Assembly: GCA_002633005.1 (NCBI GenBank)
Contig: NMRA01000278.1
Coordinates: 112,048-176,047 of the forward strand
Reading direction: 5' to 3'
DNA from: Phoronis australis
Taxonomy: Eukaryota; Phoronida; Phoronidae
DNA: 64,000 nucleotides
Every line of letters begins with the position of its first letter. Position 1 is the stretch's first letter. The notes below the pieces were generated by a model. That model saw nothing but the letters and a program-made list of their open reading frames with translations. It searched no databases and was not told the DNA's origin. Positions 47,356 through 58,640 of this stretch are shown here, piece by piece. The position numbers and the translations under genes were made by a program.

Positions 47356-50300
47356 GGAAAATTTTAATTTTCTTTTGTTTTGACCCAATGGATGTCATTT
47401 TGTTTCATAGTAGAGATAAACTTTTGTTATTCACATACCTGAAGGCTGGTGTCATCTTTTGCCATCAATACCACAGTCTAGTGATCATGCTACGCATAAA
47501 GTAAGCTGAAAGCTACATAGCTACCTTTATGCAATGAAACTACAAAAATGCGAAGTTTATCAGAAGGTAGGTCTTATAGGTGCGATTACGACCAATTCCA
47601 TTCATTAATTTGGCTTGGGCACAGTCCTAGACCTACAGGAACTAACTGCTTGCTTAGCACAAAATGAGTTTGTATTTGAGCAATGAACCTTAATTTTAGT
47701 TTTTATAATCAAAATATTTCGTACGAATATTTGGAAATGCATAAACTGCGCTATCGACTCGGTCAACTACTCGGGGAGTCCCACCAGTTGTGACCTAATT
47801 TTCTTTTGGCGGAATTTAACACTGAGACGACAGTATAAAAATATCGGAGAATCTTCACTGATTTTGTTCGAAATCTATGGCGTCGTAGATAATTCGACTT
47901 TCAGGTACGTAGTACCTAGCTTTACAGGAACATATCGCATCAGTGGCCTTGTCATTTGTCAAGTGAATTCTTTGGGTTTTGGCTGGCTCTGAAATACTTT
48001 TACTCGAATATTTCTATTTTCATCGTCGCTTTTACAAATTCCCACATCATGAACGTAGGATTCTCTGCTGAAAAGCATCGCCTGTTGTCTTTGTCGAAGC
48101 GTTTTCAGTTAGTGCAAAAGACACTCATCGATTCCACCAAGATCGTAGTTTAGCGACAGTGTATTTGCCTCTGAAATCTTTGTTTGTCGAGTGTCACGTG
48201 ACTTTTCGCAATTGGGCGTAGCTTGCGATAGGTCAATTTCAAACTAGAGAATGATTGGCCGTATGACTGAGGTTTGCACATGCGGAAATAACCTCCTAGA
48301 GAAATCCGAGCCGGGCTACGAAATACCGAGGTGTTTCGGATGGTATAAGCATCACGGTCTACCATCTTTGAACAAAGCATTCTGCAATCTCATTCAGCAG
48401 CAACTCCATAATCATTTGCCAAAGAACAAATCGAAATGCTGGTTGGAAACTATGTTAAGTATGCAGAAATGAACTACGCCAGTCTTACTTACGTAGTTGC
48501 ACGTTTATCTGGGTCATGCTTGCTTGGAATATGGTGCATGGATTTGTTGCATGAGATATACAAGCTGTTGCTTCCTCAATTATTGATTTAGATGCCGACT
48601 TAGTGAGTTGCAACTCATCATCTTGTGTGAAGAGTCATTTTTCATTTATCCGTTAGTCAACACTACCCTCTGCCACAGCGCCACCTATTCTGGATCCCAA
48701 GCCAAAAGACAATCAAGTTCCTGACTTTATTGACTTCGTTATTTGGAAATTCAGGTGAGTTGACTTGAGTTACTTTCTTATTTATGAAGGCCGTAGAGAA
48801 TATGCCAATCCTCCATGTGTTTGTTATTTTGAAATTTAACTGTGAACAACGAATTATTCCAAGTAATACGAAAACAGGTGTACAGTTTGTAGGAAACGGT
48901 TTGCAACAGTGCTCCCCATTTAAGAACTTATAGGTGTTACCGTTACTGAACGGACGTCAACGTGTAACGAAAAGACGACAGAGATGGTGATACCAAACAG
49001 ACCTTATTGTTGCCAGGATAGTAGTTCGTAAATCATTCGATAGGATGGCGCCACCGACCACGCAAAGCAGTATTGGTAATATTTTGGAATCCATTGTGGA
49101 AGTTGCGTAAATGGTAGACGGCGTGTTATTGAATAAACTAAGTTTATTGGGTGTTACCAGCTTCATTTCGTCGAGAAGTATAATTTAGCGCACACAAAAT
49201 GCAAAATTAGTTGAAGGCCGGTTCTAAGGGTCAGGAGTACGAAATGAAATATCCTTAACGGGGAATATTCCAAAGAGACGATAGCCGAAGGGCCCATAGC
49301 TCGAAAGACCGATAGTTCGTAGTTGCGATATTCCTTAGCTCTCATATATATTTACCGTTTTCACAGATTCGGTAATCTCTTGACTGGCTTAAACTTACTA
49401 TCACAAAGCCTGATTTCTAACAAATTGAAAAAAAACATTGAAATAGTCTTGGATAAAAGGAGAGGATTCTACGAAGTGACACAAATGTAAACTTCGGAAT
49501 GACAGTTCCCGAGGAAAAAATTCTTCGAAGATTTTTAAAATGTCACAATTTCTCACGAAATTAAATGACAGATGAGTACAAAATTTTATTTCACCGTGCA
49601 TGCAGATATTTAACCCCATTCCCCTACGTTTGAATCTGCGCCTATATTCGAAATCAGGCGCATACACCTATGCGCCCATCAGTTGTAAAGTCATGCTTGA
49701 AATTGATGCTGTGGTACACCCCTTCATTTAAAAAAATACTCACTGCTATATGGCTTGCTGAATGCAGTGACGGTTCTTGTAAATGACACATGAGGTCGCT
49801 CAATACGCCAGGCCTACTTTAGGTGAGCATGTTCATCCAGATTAAGCATTTACGTTTTGTTTTAAGTTGGAAGTTGTAAGGTTCTGCTAACAGCTATGGG
49901 AATTTCCAAAAAAACTGCATCCATTAGAGAGCACTTATTCAAAAGATGAAATTTGCATGGACCGGATTTTAGATGGCTTTTAGTGACTTTCATGAAAGTG
50001 AGACTTTAAAGTCAAACGTGTATTTATACCCAATATTTTGAAGTTTTTGACTGAATAGTAACTTTTGCGTTTGCGACGATGAATATGCTATGGTGGTTAA
50101 AAATGTCATTGTTCAAGTTACTTGCTGTTTTCTGTGTTAACGGGATAACAAAACACGTTTCCACCCTTAATGGAATGTTATTCCAATAACTTGCCTAGTA
50201 ACGTGTTTCAGGAAGAACGCCCTTAGCCGTTTTTCAAAAATAAAACACTCGGTCGTAGCGCTCGTTAAAGCAGGTTCTGGTTTACATTACAACGGAAAAT

Positions 50301-50516
50301 TAAAAAAACTTAAAAGACAAAAAGGTCAAATGACATTGTTTGGAAGAGGAATCATAAGATAAACTCAGACCATTTCACCAAAATCATTTACGCCCACTTT
50401 GATTCCGCGGGTTTTTTTTCTATAGCTCATAAGATTAAAAACTGTTCTGATAAATGACATTTTATCGTCTTGGTATACTTTTCCATTCTAGTCTGTAAGT
50501 GGTAGTTAAACTTTAT
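47356..50516. other. No gene recognised (3.2 kb)
   Basis: Short frames only, for example 48251-48472 (starting MIGRMTEVCTCGNN). No domain, RNA or repeat could be supported. Confidence 0.3.
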
Positions 50517-50720
50517 AACCGAATGTAAACATACCTTATAACCGAATGTAAACATACCTTATAACCGAATGTAAACATACCTTATAACCGAATGTAAACA
50601 TACCTTATAACCGAATGTAAACATACCTTATAACCGAATGTAAACATACCTTATAACCGAATGTGAACATACCTTATAACCGAATGTGAACATACCTTAT
50701 AACCGAATGTAAACATACCT
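50517..50720. repeat. 23-bp minisatellite, nine copies
   Basis: The unit is AACCGAATGTAAACATACC followed by TTAT. Copies start every 23 bp from 50517 to 50701. They are identical except for GTGAAC variants in copies 7 and 8. There are no spacers, so it is not CRISPR-like. Confidence 0.95.
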
Positions 50721-51404
50721 TTCCTTTTCGATGCTCTTGATATCACATCCACACGTTGTAACACACTTCAGCCATGTTGCTAGGCAATCTCAAAAAACCA
50801 AAACTTCTCCCATCAACCTTCAAGCATATCAAGATGACGGCGATTATCAAAGAGGTCTATCTGTGCCCTTGTTGCGAAGCCCAGTCTTCGTCACAAAGTT
50901 ACTCGACCTCATTTTCAATACTGTCATGAGCCATAAAAGATCAGAGCTGTCTAATCTCTAGAGGTAGTCTTAAGTTTTTGTGTACGCTAAGTTCTCGAGT
51001 TCTAGAAGTGGACCAGATCCCGCGTTTCAACTGGAGTGTTATTCAGTCGGGTTACAAAGCCTGATTTTTATGTTCAGCTGATTATGATACATCGACTGAT
51101 CTCACCTTTGATTGACCAATAAAGAACCAGTTGTCAGATAGTGTTCACCAGACTCTAAAGCTAATAAAGGCCGGATGCGAGACAAACTCGTAGCTGAGCT
51201 GGTCTCGCCACCTGATGATTGGATCATTCTAAAGTCTCCTTTACACGGAACAATGTCACGAAAAATTTTAGCGTTCTGCTGTCTTGCTGGTGGAACGAAT
51301 ACGTTTACTTGTGAAGAAAAATAACTGCAAACTGGCCAGATCGCCTCGTCCACTTGTTGGTTCTCCTAGAACTTGCCGTGAACATCGACGATTGTCAGAA
51401 ATTG
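50721..51404. other. No gene recognised
   Basis: No domain or repeat was recognised between the minisatellite and the LTR-like repeat. Confidence 0.3.
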
Positions 51405-52400
51405 ACTGTGGGTTTGTTTAAAAGGCAACTATGCTTGGAGGTTGTGCGTGGATGGAGAGTCAATTATTGAATCCAGTAATCAATTCATTATATGATAACC
51501 ACTAATTAAGGCAAGTAAAATCTAACAATGAAGAGTCACTACGCAAGCGCCCTCTATAAGGATTACTTCAAAACATTAACTCTAACTAATTAAATGTCTT
51601 ATCTGCTATCTAAGCTGTAGGACTCGATACTTGTTGGACGACAGTCCTGTTTACGAATCTTTGAGCTAATGCACACTGTACTGCGACAGTGTATTTGCAC
51701 ACTCCTTCGTGACGCAACACTTGCATTCAGTATCTTCTACCCACGATTCCGCTGGCTGGTCACAGTTTCTCGTGACGCAACACTTGTAGGCAGTATGTTA
51801 CTGCCCACGATGCAAGTGACAAATTCTTAGTTAACTCTTCCTGTTCGTTAACCCAACATTCTTTCACAGTGCTATGAAAGGTACAGTAGCACTGTGGAAT
51901 GTTGTTGAACTTGGCTTCACCGACGTCATAATATTAAGGCATTCCGATCGGTTGAAATCTGGGAAATCCCTTTCAGGTTAATGTTACGTGGTATGGCGAC
52001 CTAATTTGACTTGTATAGTCGCAATTTATTAAAACGGGCAATTATCAAAGTGAAAAAATTTAAGAGAACCCCGATCATTAATTGGCTTAAGCCCAAACAA
52101 GTACGATGCATAAAGGCCGCATGCAAGAGATGGCGATGTGATGGTAACGTTCTTACCAAGCATACGCATTGATACCCACACATGGAATTCCGTGGTGTGT
52201 CGTTCATCATGTTGAATCCACATGGCCACTTTTGAGTGCAGGTGGCGCTGTGTCATAAAGTACGTGAACCCTTGCCCTTGCCAAGATCCTCTTTATAATC
52301 TTCCACGAGACGGTTATGCAGTGTAATTTCTTCTGTACACTGTAGCAATTGTCTTCTAGCTTGAACTACTGAATTTCATCGGAGTACTTTTATTTCAGTG
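51405..52400 (-). mobile_element. Diverged solo LTR related to the Gmr1-like LTRs, with a nested insertion
   Basis: It is collinear with 18580-19409: GACTGTGGGTTTGTTTAAAA, TATATGATAACC, AAGCGCCCTCT, AATGTCTTATCTGCTATC, then CCTTGCCCTTGCCAAGATCC. Between GTTAACCC (about 51856) and GAACCCTTGCC (about 52264) lies about 410 bp absent from the other LTRs. The insert starts with an inverted pair, CACAGTGCTA and TAGCACTGTG. A local duplication of CGTGACGCAACACTTG is also present. No gypsy coding sequence lies on either side. Confidence 0.65.
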
Positions 52401-52599
52401 GGTCTCTTTTACATACGCTTGAAGTCTCAATCGACAATTATAGGGGTGGAGGGAGTCACGCACAACAAGATAGCTCACTGCATGGTCACTTGTATCGACT
52501 GCGTTTTAAAGCTGTAAAGTCTGAAAGTAATTACAGGGTGTATTAAAGAAAATTAGTACACAAACAATGCTTGACGTTTTGGGTGGCTATCTCATTTTC

Positions 52600-52968
52600 T
52601 TTCTCATTCAATTTAATCCCATTGACATCATTCAAACGTCCTCGCAACCTCGAAATAATCCTATACCGATCAAGATTCGGACAATTCCTAAACCACGACA
52701 AATTAAGACATAATTTTAATAATGTTTCGCCTCTGTGTTCCTGTGGAGACACTCAAACAAATGCTCATGTTTTCTTTGCTTGTGAGGTATGCAAGGAGCA
52801 AAGGGTACAGCTTTTACAGACACTCAAACAATACTCTAATGTTTACAAAAATATTCTGATAATCCTCAAATGTATAACAAAATATATATTTTTTCTCAAT
52901 GGATGCAAAGAACTCGAACCAAATGAAAGCAAGGTTTTATTCGAAATAGTATCAAAATTTCTTTTTTA
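52600..52968 (+). mobile_element. LINE C-terminal tail fragment
   Basis: The frame ends with LYRSRFGQFLNHDKLRHNF, then PLCSCGDTQTNAHVFFACE and a TAA at 52966. The C-x-C...H...C arrangement after an RxRFG-like helix is the usual C-terminal knuckle of several LINE clades. No RT is visible upstream, so it is a 5'-truncated remnant. The frame is intact in this part. Confidence 0.6.
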
Positions 52969-54021
52969 ATTAAACCTCTGTGTGTGAGTCGATAATATTG
53001 AATATTGCACAATAACTTATGGTGTGTAAAAATGATTTACACACATATGTAACCATATGTCATTGTGATCTTAATATCAGTTTTTTGATTTATGTATTTG
53101 TGTATAATAATTGTCCTTAGATTTCTTTGTATTTATTCAACCCAGACACAATGGCTTCTGGCGCTTTATGGGCATGTGTATTTATTGCACTGAAGATTTC
53201 ATTACAAGCAAGTCTCCAGTTAACACTAAAAACGTGTATTTCACCTTGTCACACATACATTTCAGTTCAGTTACACATACAATGTAATGATAACCCTCAA
53301 TTCCATATAGACAAAGGAAGGAAACACCCTTCTCCTAAGCCTGTCGCTAGCGAAGTGCCAGACACATACTGTGACGCCCGCATGCCCACGTAACAAAGGC
53401 GCACTGAGGCGCAACAAAAACATTAGCATTAAAATAAATGAACAATTAGAACTAAATAAGCATAACAATAATCACACAGTTACTAACGTCCCGTCACATT
53501 AAAATTTTAAAAAAGACTTCTTATACGACGTTTTAACAACAAAAACGGGCATCTTAAGCTACTGTCTGACTGAACTCTATTTAAAGTCCTTGTTGCAAAC
53601 TGCCCATGTGGTTCCAGTATCCGAAAATACTTACTACATAAATTCTTATTTTCGACACCCTTTCTTTATATTCTTTTCGCCTTTCTTGCCAAAAGCGATT
53701 TTTTAACAGTATTTGACCCTTCACTCTGAGCGTATGATTACCGGTTATTTCCGTACCCACATTTCCGGCTCATCAGTTCAGGAACTTGTCCTGAACGCCG
53801 CCATTTTTTCCTTGTAACTGAATGTGCTATGGCTTGCTCGAAAAGTCTTCATTATTTTGTTTTATTAGTAATATATCGTGATTCGTTTGCATATGTAGTG
53901 TATTTATAGTTTGTAGTTAGTGGTCGTTGATTTTTTTGGAATGTTACGCGTACTTAGTATGTTAAAATAGTATTGGTGTTTAGTTCCTTACGTAGGCCGG
54001 TCGAACCTAGGAACCAATATG
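52969..54021. other. No gene recognised, left of the assembly gap
   Basis: The stretch 53740-53830 is CpG-containing and includes CGCCGCCATTTT. It could be a promoter-proximal region, but there is no gene support. Confidence 0.25.
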
Positions 54022-54445
54022 NNNNNNNNNNNNNNNNNNNNNNNNNNNNNNNNNNNNNNNNNNNNNNNNNNNNNNNNNNNNNNNNNNNNNNNNNNNNNNN
54101 NNNNNNNNNNNNNNNNNNNNNNNNNNNNNNNNNNNNNNNNNNNNNNNNNNNNNNNNNNNNNNNNNNNNNNNNNNNNNNNNNNNNNNNNNNNNNNNNNNNN
54201 NNNNNNNNNNNNNNNNNNNNNNNNNNNNNNNNNNNNNNNNNNNNNNNNNNNNNNNNNNNNNNNNNNNNNNNNNNNNNNNNNNNNNNNNNNNNNNNNNNNN
54301 NNNNNNNNNNNNNNNNNNNNNNNNNNNNNNNNNNNNNNNNNNNNNNNNNNNNNNNNNNNNNNNNNNNNNNNNNNNNNNNNNNNNNNNNNNNNNNNNNNNN
54401 NNNNNNNNNNNNNNNNNNNNNNNNNNNNNNNNNNNNNNNNNNNNN
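54022..54445. other. Assembly gap (424 N)
   Basis: A run of unresolved bases. Any open frame crossing it is meaningless. Confidence 1.
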
Positions 54446-55386
54446 GTAGTTTGATTTTATCAAAATTAAGGCGCGCTGTCGATTTTTTTATCCCCGTTTG
54501 CTGGCTGGTAACAGTACAGGCACTGCTCCAGTCGCACTGACGGCGTTTTCTCGGCCTGGGTTCCTGAATGAATTGTACTTCCGGGTTCGCGGCAAGTTCA
54601 TAATGGCGGTGTTTCTTCGGGTGCGAATCGTGAGTGGCGCGTTCATTTAAACTGTTTTCGAGTACGAATCGTGTATTAGTTATGGGGTAGGTACTTCTTG
54701 GATCCTTATAACATCTTCTAACCATGTAATAAGGGTTAACAACGCGTGAGACAAGGACTTTAAGCGTAACATGGACAATAATGTGTTTATGACTGACACT
54801 CGCTAACACGGAGAAAAAACTTGCAAACCATGAGAATAAATGTATTATTGGCACTTCAAAAGTTGACTCGGCTTGTGCATATATTCGTAAAAGTTCAATT
54901 TATAGACCCATAAGAGCACAACTGAGGTTCCTGGCTGATTGCCAGTATGACGAGGGAGGAAACTTCGGTTTTCTTTAAATTGAAGCGCTCTTCAGATTCA
55001 ATAAGTGGTTTGCAGCACACTAAACGTTGTTGGCTAATTCAACGACACAGAGATGACTGAAATATGCACCCACATATAACTATGTTGGCGCATAAAAACA
55101 ACTTGCAATGAACTTTAAATAATCATACAACCAGGAAGTGTCAACGAACAAGGTCATTGCCAAGTCAGTCTTTTGCCTTTTAGTTAAAGCCCGCAAAACT
55201 GATAAGCCAATCTTCACTGACTAGGATTCATCGGTCCATTTCAATTGGACAGCATTGATATCAACGTAGAACCAGAAGAACTTCCTGTAGTTCTACAATG
55301 CTACTTCTTTGTAATCTGTATAGGCTGCAGAGTTGTGGTACCCAGCTATTCTTAAAAGACGACTGCGTGAAAATATTCACAGTATC

Positions 55387-55450
55387 ATGGCTCTCACTTC
55401 AAGAGAATGTGTATTGGCTGTTGTCATGGTGGTCGTTGTCTACAATACAG
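55387..55450 (+). CDS. Candidate signal-peptide first exon
   Basis: ATG at 55387 starts MALTSREC, followed by an uninterrupted hydrophobic run of Val, Leu, Ala and Met, then YNT, and a good donor ACAG|GTGAGA at 55451. The exon leaves a phase-1 intron after the likely cleavage region, the usual arrangement in secreted modular animal proteins. The next exon would have to lie beyond the long-inverted-repeat element at 55.7-58.6 kb, and I did not recognise it. It is on the opposite strand to the ShKT gene. Chance remains possible because the exon is only 64 nt. Confidence 0.4.
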
Positions 55451-55879
55451 GTGAGAAGTTTCAGTATGGTATGGCATTCATTGTCAGAAACACTAGAGTT
55501 TTTTCTTTTTTCATTGCTTTTAATCGTACAACACCCCTTTAATTTGTAATCGGACATGTAATGAGAGGGGTTCATTTGCAGTCCAAATCCAATTAAAATT
55601 AATTTAAAGTGAGCGATTACCCCAGCTTAAAATCTTAAAATCTGTACCAAAATGGTAAATTTGTACAATATTCTCAAAAATGCTTTACGGCCGTAAAAGT
55701 TCCAATGTTCCTTTATACTGTCTTAGAAAATTCTGAGACGGGAAGTTACAAATAGTCCGGGAGCAAGGGAGTTGAACCTGGTTTTTCTGGATAAAGTTTT
55801 TTCTTTGCTGTTTCATGTAGCCTAGGGTTAAGTAACCATGATTCATGGGGGTGACCGTTCGCAACTCTTGAGCGTTTTT

Positions 55880-56660
55880 TAAAGTATGCAAATTAAGGTC
55901 GCCATTATGCAAAATTCTATTTTTGCTTATAATTTCCTTACCAAGCACTGCAACCCGATAATTTTGACGTTTTTACCCATGTTTTCATGGTGAACAAATT
56001 TAATAATGCAAGTTTTCAGGTGAATACATTGTCAATTTACATAATTTATGCAAATTAAAACCGCCATTATGCAAAATTCTATTTTTGCTTAAAAATTTCC
56101 TTACCAAGCACTACACACAGACAACTTTGACGTTTTACCCATGTTTCCATGGTCAACGAATTTAATAGTGCAAGCTTTTTGCGAATACATTGTCAATTTG
56201 CATAATTGATGCAAATTAAGGCTGCCATTATTCAAAATTCTTTTTGTGCTTATAGCTACTGTACCAGGCACCTCAGATGAAGTATCACGATATTTGCACC
56301 TATGTTCTTTTGGTCAACTAGTTTCATGAAATCGCTTTGCATGTCGTTGCATGATAAATTTGTATGATTAATGTAAATTTGCAGAACTTATGAAAATTAA
56401 GGGCGACATTATTCAAAATTCTACTTGTGCTAATGGCTACCTGTGCTTATAGCTGCGGTACCAAGCACCACAGGTAAATGCTCATGATATTTGAACCTAT
56501 GTTCCTATGGTCAGTTAGGTTAATGAAATCAGCATAATTTTTGCAAAAAAAGGCAGCCATTATTAAAAATTTTTGTTTCTGCTCGTAACTTTTTTACGGG
56601 GCACTACATGTAAATTATTTTGGTATTTTTACTGATGAATTTAATGTAATCTATGTTTAC
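55880..56660 (+). repeat. Left arm subrepeats, ~160-bp period
   Basis: The block GCCATTATGCAAAATTCT or its variants recurs at 55901, 56063, 56224, 56404 and 56556 (spacings 162, 161, 180, 152). Shared sub-blocks are TTCCTTACCAAGCACT, TACCCATGTT and TTGTCAATTT. Confidence 0.85.
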
Positions 56661-56819
56661 CATCATAAATAAAGATAATCTGTAATTTATTAAACAACAT
56701 TACAAATTGTAGTTTTGTATGATACCCAGAGTATATGCAGTAGTAGATGACCACATTGTTTATATTGCATAAACCCAGGACAATAACCTATGGAATGGAG
56801 ACCAGTCACAAGACGTTTC

Positions 56820-57640
56820 CAATGCAAATTCAACACTCGGAACGTGAGCACACTACAGTATAACGTGCCCAAACTATTGTGCGGGGTAGAAAACTGACTC
56901 TGCAATTGTATCTACTTGAATTTAGTGGAATCGGACCTGTGCAGCCACACCTAATCATTACTAGTATGCAATAGGAGCTGTTGGACACCTTTTGAATTAC
57001 ATATGGTGAGAGTGGTTTGTTTATGGCATCTTTCTTCCATCCATAGTCCTCTGGATCTAGTGCTGGTGACATTCCACCACATGACAGGCTGGTAATGGGC
57101 TCTGTTTACGTTCACATTTTCTTTGAATGCCTTTGTTGTCGGTGACAGTGTAGGGGCGGACATGTATTTCTTGCCATTTCTCTTCCCCATACCAGTAGTC
57201 TGGTTCCTGGCATCTTCCTGATTCTCGACATTCCATAACAGGCACACATACATTTAGTGGCCTGTTTCATGACATTAGAAAATTGTGCATTAAAAGTACC
57301 GATGGCAGACAGGTCATGTCCAGAAAATTTTAACGATGGATCCCTTCCCAACTCCATAGTAGCATGCCAACGTGTTACACCTCTACATCGCATAATAAGT
57401 TTTAGTACAGGATCTAATGTTACCGCTCTCCATCTCTCCAAGATCTGTTTCAATCTTGTAGGACAAATGGCAACTTGTGCCCAAAGCTTAAGATTCTCTT
57501 CTTTGAGGGCAATTCCCTACTATTCCCTCACTACGATATTCGTACCTCATCGATGTGGTCCCTATAAACTGATCGCTCCGAATCCCCATTCCTGCATTCA
57601 CCCAAGTCATTAAACTAATTGGCGTTTTTTCTATGGTCTG
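56820..57640 (-). pseudogene. PIN/CXC-family C-terminal relic inside element 2
   Basis: The minus strand gives RCRGVTRWHATMELGRDPSL (57340-57400), FNAQFSNVMKQATKCMCACYG (57220-57290), then in other frames AFKENVN and RAHYQ (about 57080-57120), LDPEDYGWKKD (about 57040) and a Cys-rich end (MIRCGCTG, SRYNCR; about 56880-56960). The order before and through the GW motif and the Cys tail is that of the family seen in element 1, but it is a clearly different subfamily. Only the C-terminal part remains. At least two frameshifts and stops are present. Confidence 0.6.
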
Positions 57641-57759
57641 TGGAACCGCAGGGCTATAGGCAATATCTTTTTGGAATTTAAGGTCTCAAACTGCAGAACA
57701 CACCGTCACACTGCACAAAATATTTTCTTACCTCATCAAAAAGGATACTCTGCAAATTT

Positions 57760-58640
57760 ATCATGCTACAACCTGCAAACAGATGTCATCAAATTCATTG
57801 ACCACTGAAACATGGGTGCAAATATTTATAACTTACCTCTGGTGTCTGATGCAGCAGTTATAAGCACAAGTACAATTTTGAATATGGCAGCTGTAATTGT
57901 GTAAATTATCAAAAACATGAGATAAATTCGAAAATAATCTACATGTAACGCCCGTAAGGAAATTAAGAGCAGAAACAGTATTTGGAATAGTGGTGTCCAT
58001 TATGTGTATAAAATATGAAAATTCATCATGCAACAACTTGCAAACTGATTTCACAGAAACATGGGTAAAGAGGTTAAAATAGCTTACGTGGGTTGCCTGG
58101 TACTTCAGCTATGAGCAAAATTAGAATTTTGAATAATTGCAGCCTTAATTTGCATAAATTATACAAATTGAAGATAGATCCACCCAAAAACTTTCACTAT
58201 TAAATTCATTGACCATGGAAACATGGGTGAAAGCATCAAAATAACCTGCCTGCACGTGCTTGGTAAGGAAATTATAAGCAAAAGTAGAATAGTGCATAAT
58301 GGCGGTACTAATTTGCATAAATTATGCAAATTGACAGTGTATTCACCTAAAAACTTGCATTATTAAATTTGTTGACCATGGAAACATGGGTAAAACGTCA
58401 AAATTATCTGGCTGCAGTGCTTAGTAAGGAAATAATAAGCAAAAATAGAATTTTGCATAATGGCGACCTTAATTTGCATATTTTAAAAAATGCTCAAGGG
58501 TTGCGAACGGTCACACCCCTAAATCATGATTAACTATGCCTAGGCTACATGAAAAAGCAAAGAAAAAAACGTTATCCGGCAAATCCAGGTTAAGTAAAAA
58601 ACAGCTTTTGGCTCACGGACTACAAACTGTAGCCCATTAA
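57760..58640 (-). repeat. Right arm of element 2 (inverted subrepeats)
   Basis: The reverse-complement copies of the left-arm block lie at about 57886, 58140, 58303 and 58466. CTTAGTAAGGAAAT and ACCATGGAAACATGGGT recur between them. One unit appears lost or degenerate between 57886 and 58140. Confidence 0.8.

Larger units (their letters stand above)
55735..58640. mobile_element. Composite element 2: long inverted arms with ~160-bp subrepeats enclosing a PIN/CXC-family fragment
   Basis: Left arm (55735-56660) and right arm (about 57760-58640) are inverted copies over at least 500 bp. Outer blocks TTTCATGTAGCCTAGG and GACCGTTCGCAAC appear in reverse complement at 58505-58560. Each arm is an array of subrepeats. 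The interior (about 56820-57640) carries a minus-strand relic of the PIN/CXC family. The outer edges are about 55735-55750 and 58625-58640 (GTCCG-type block). No target duplication was recognised. The design matches element 1, although the arm sequences are unrelated. Confidence 0.6.

Noticed and set aside
47956-48472. Possible gene at 48 kb
   Set aside because: Short frames on both strands with no domain or splice pattern that I could support.
50517-50720. CRISPR array
   Set aside because: The 23-bp units are directly contiguous with no spacers, and the genome is eukaryotic.
54603-54629. Tiny first exon MAVFLRVRI with a GTGAGT donor
   Set aside because: Only nine codons, next to an assembly gap, with no downstream exon; a GT donor by chance is likely.
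53954-54854. Long open frames across 54022-54445 on both strands
   Set aside because: They exist only because the run of N contains no stops; the flanks carry no recognisable coding signal.
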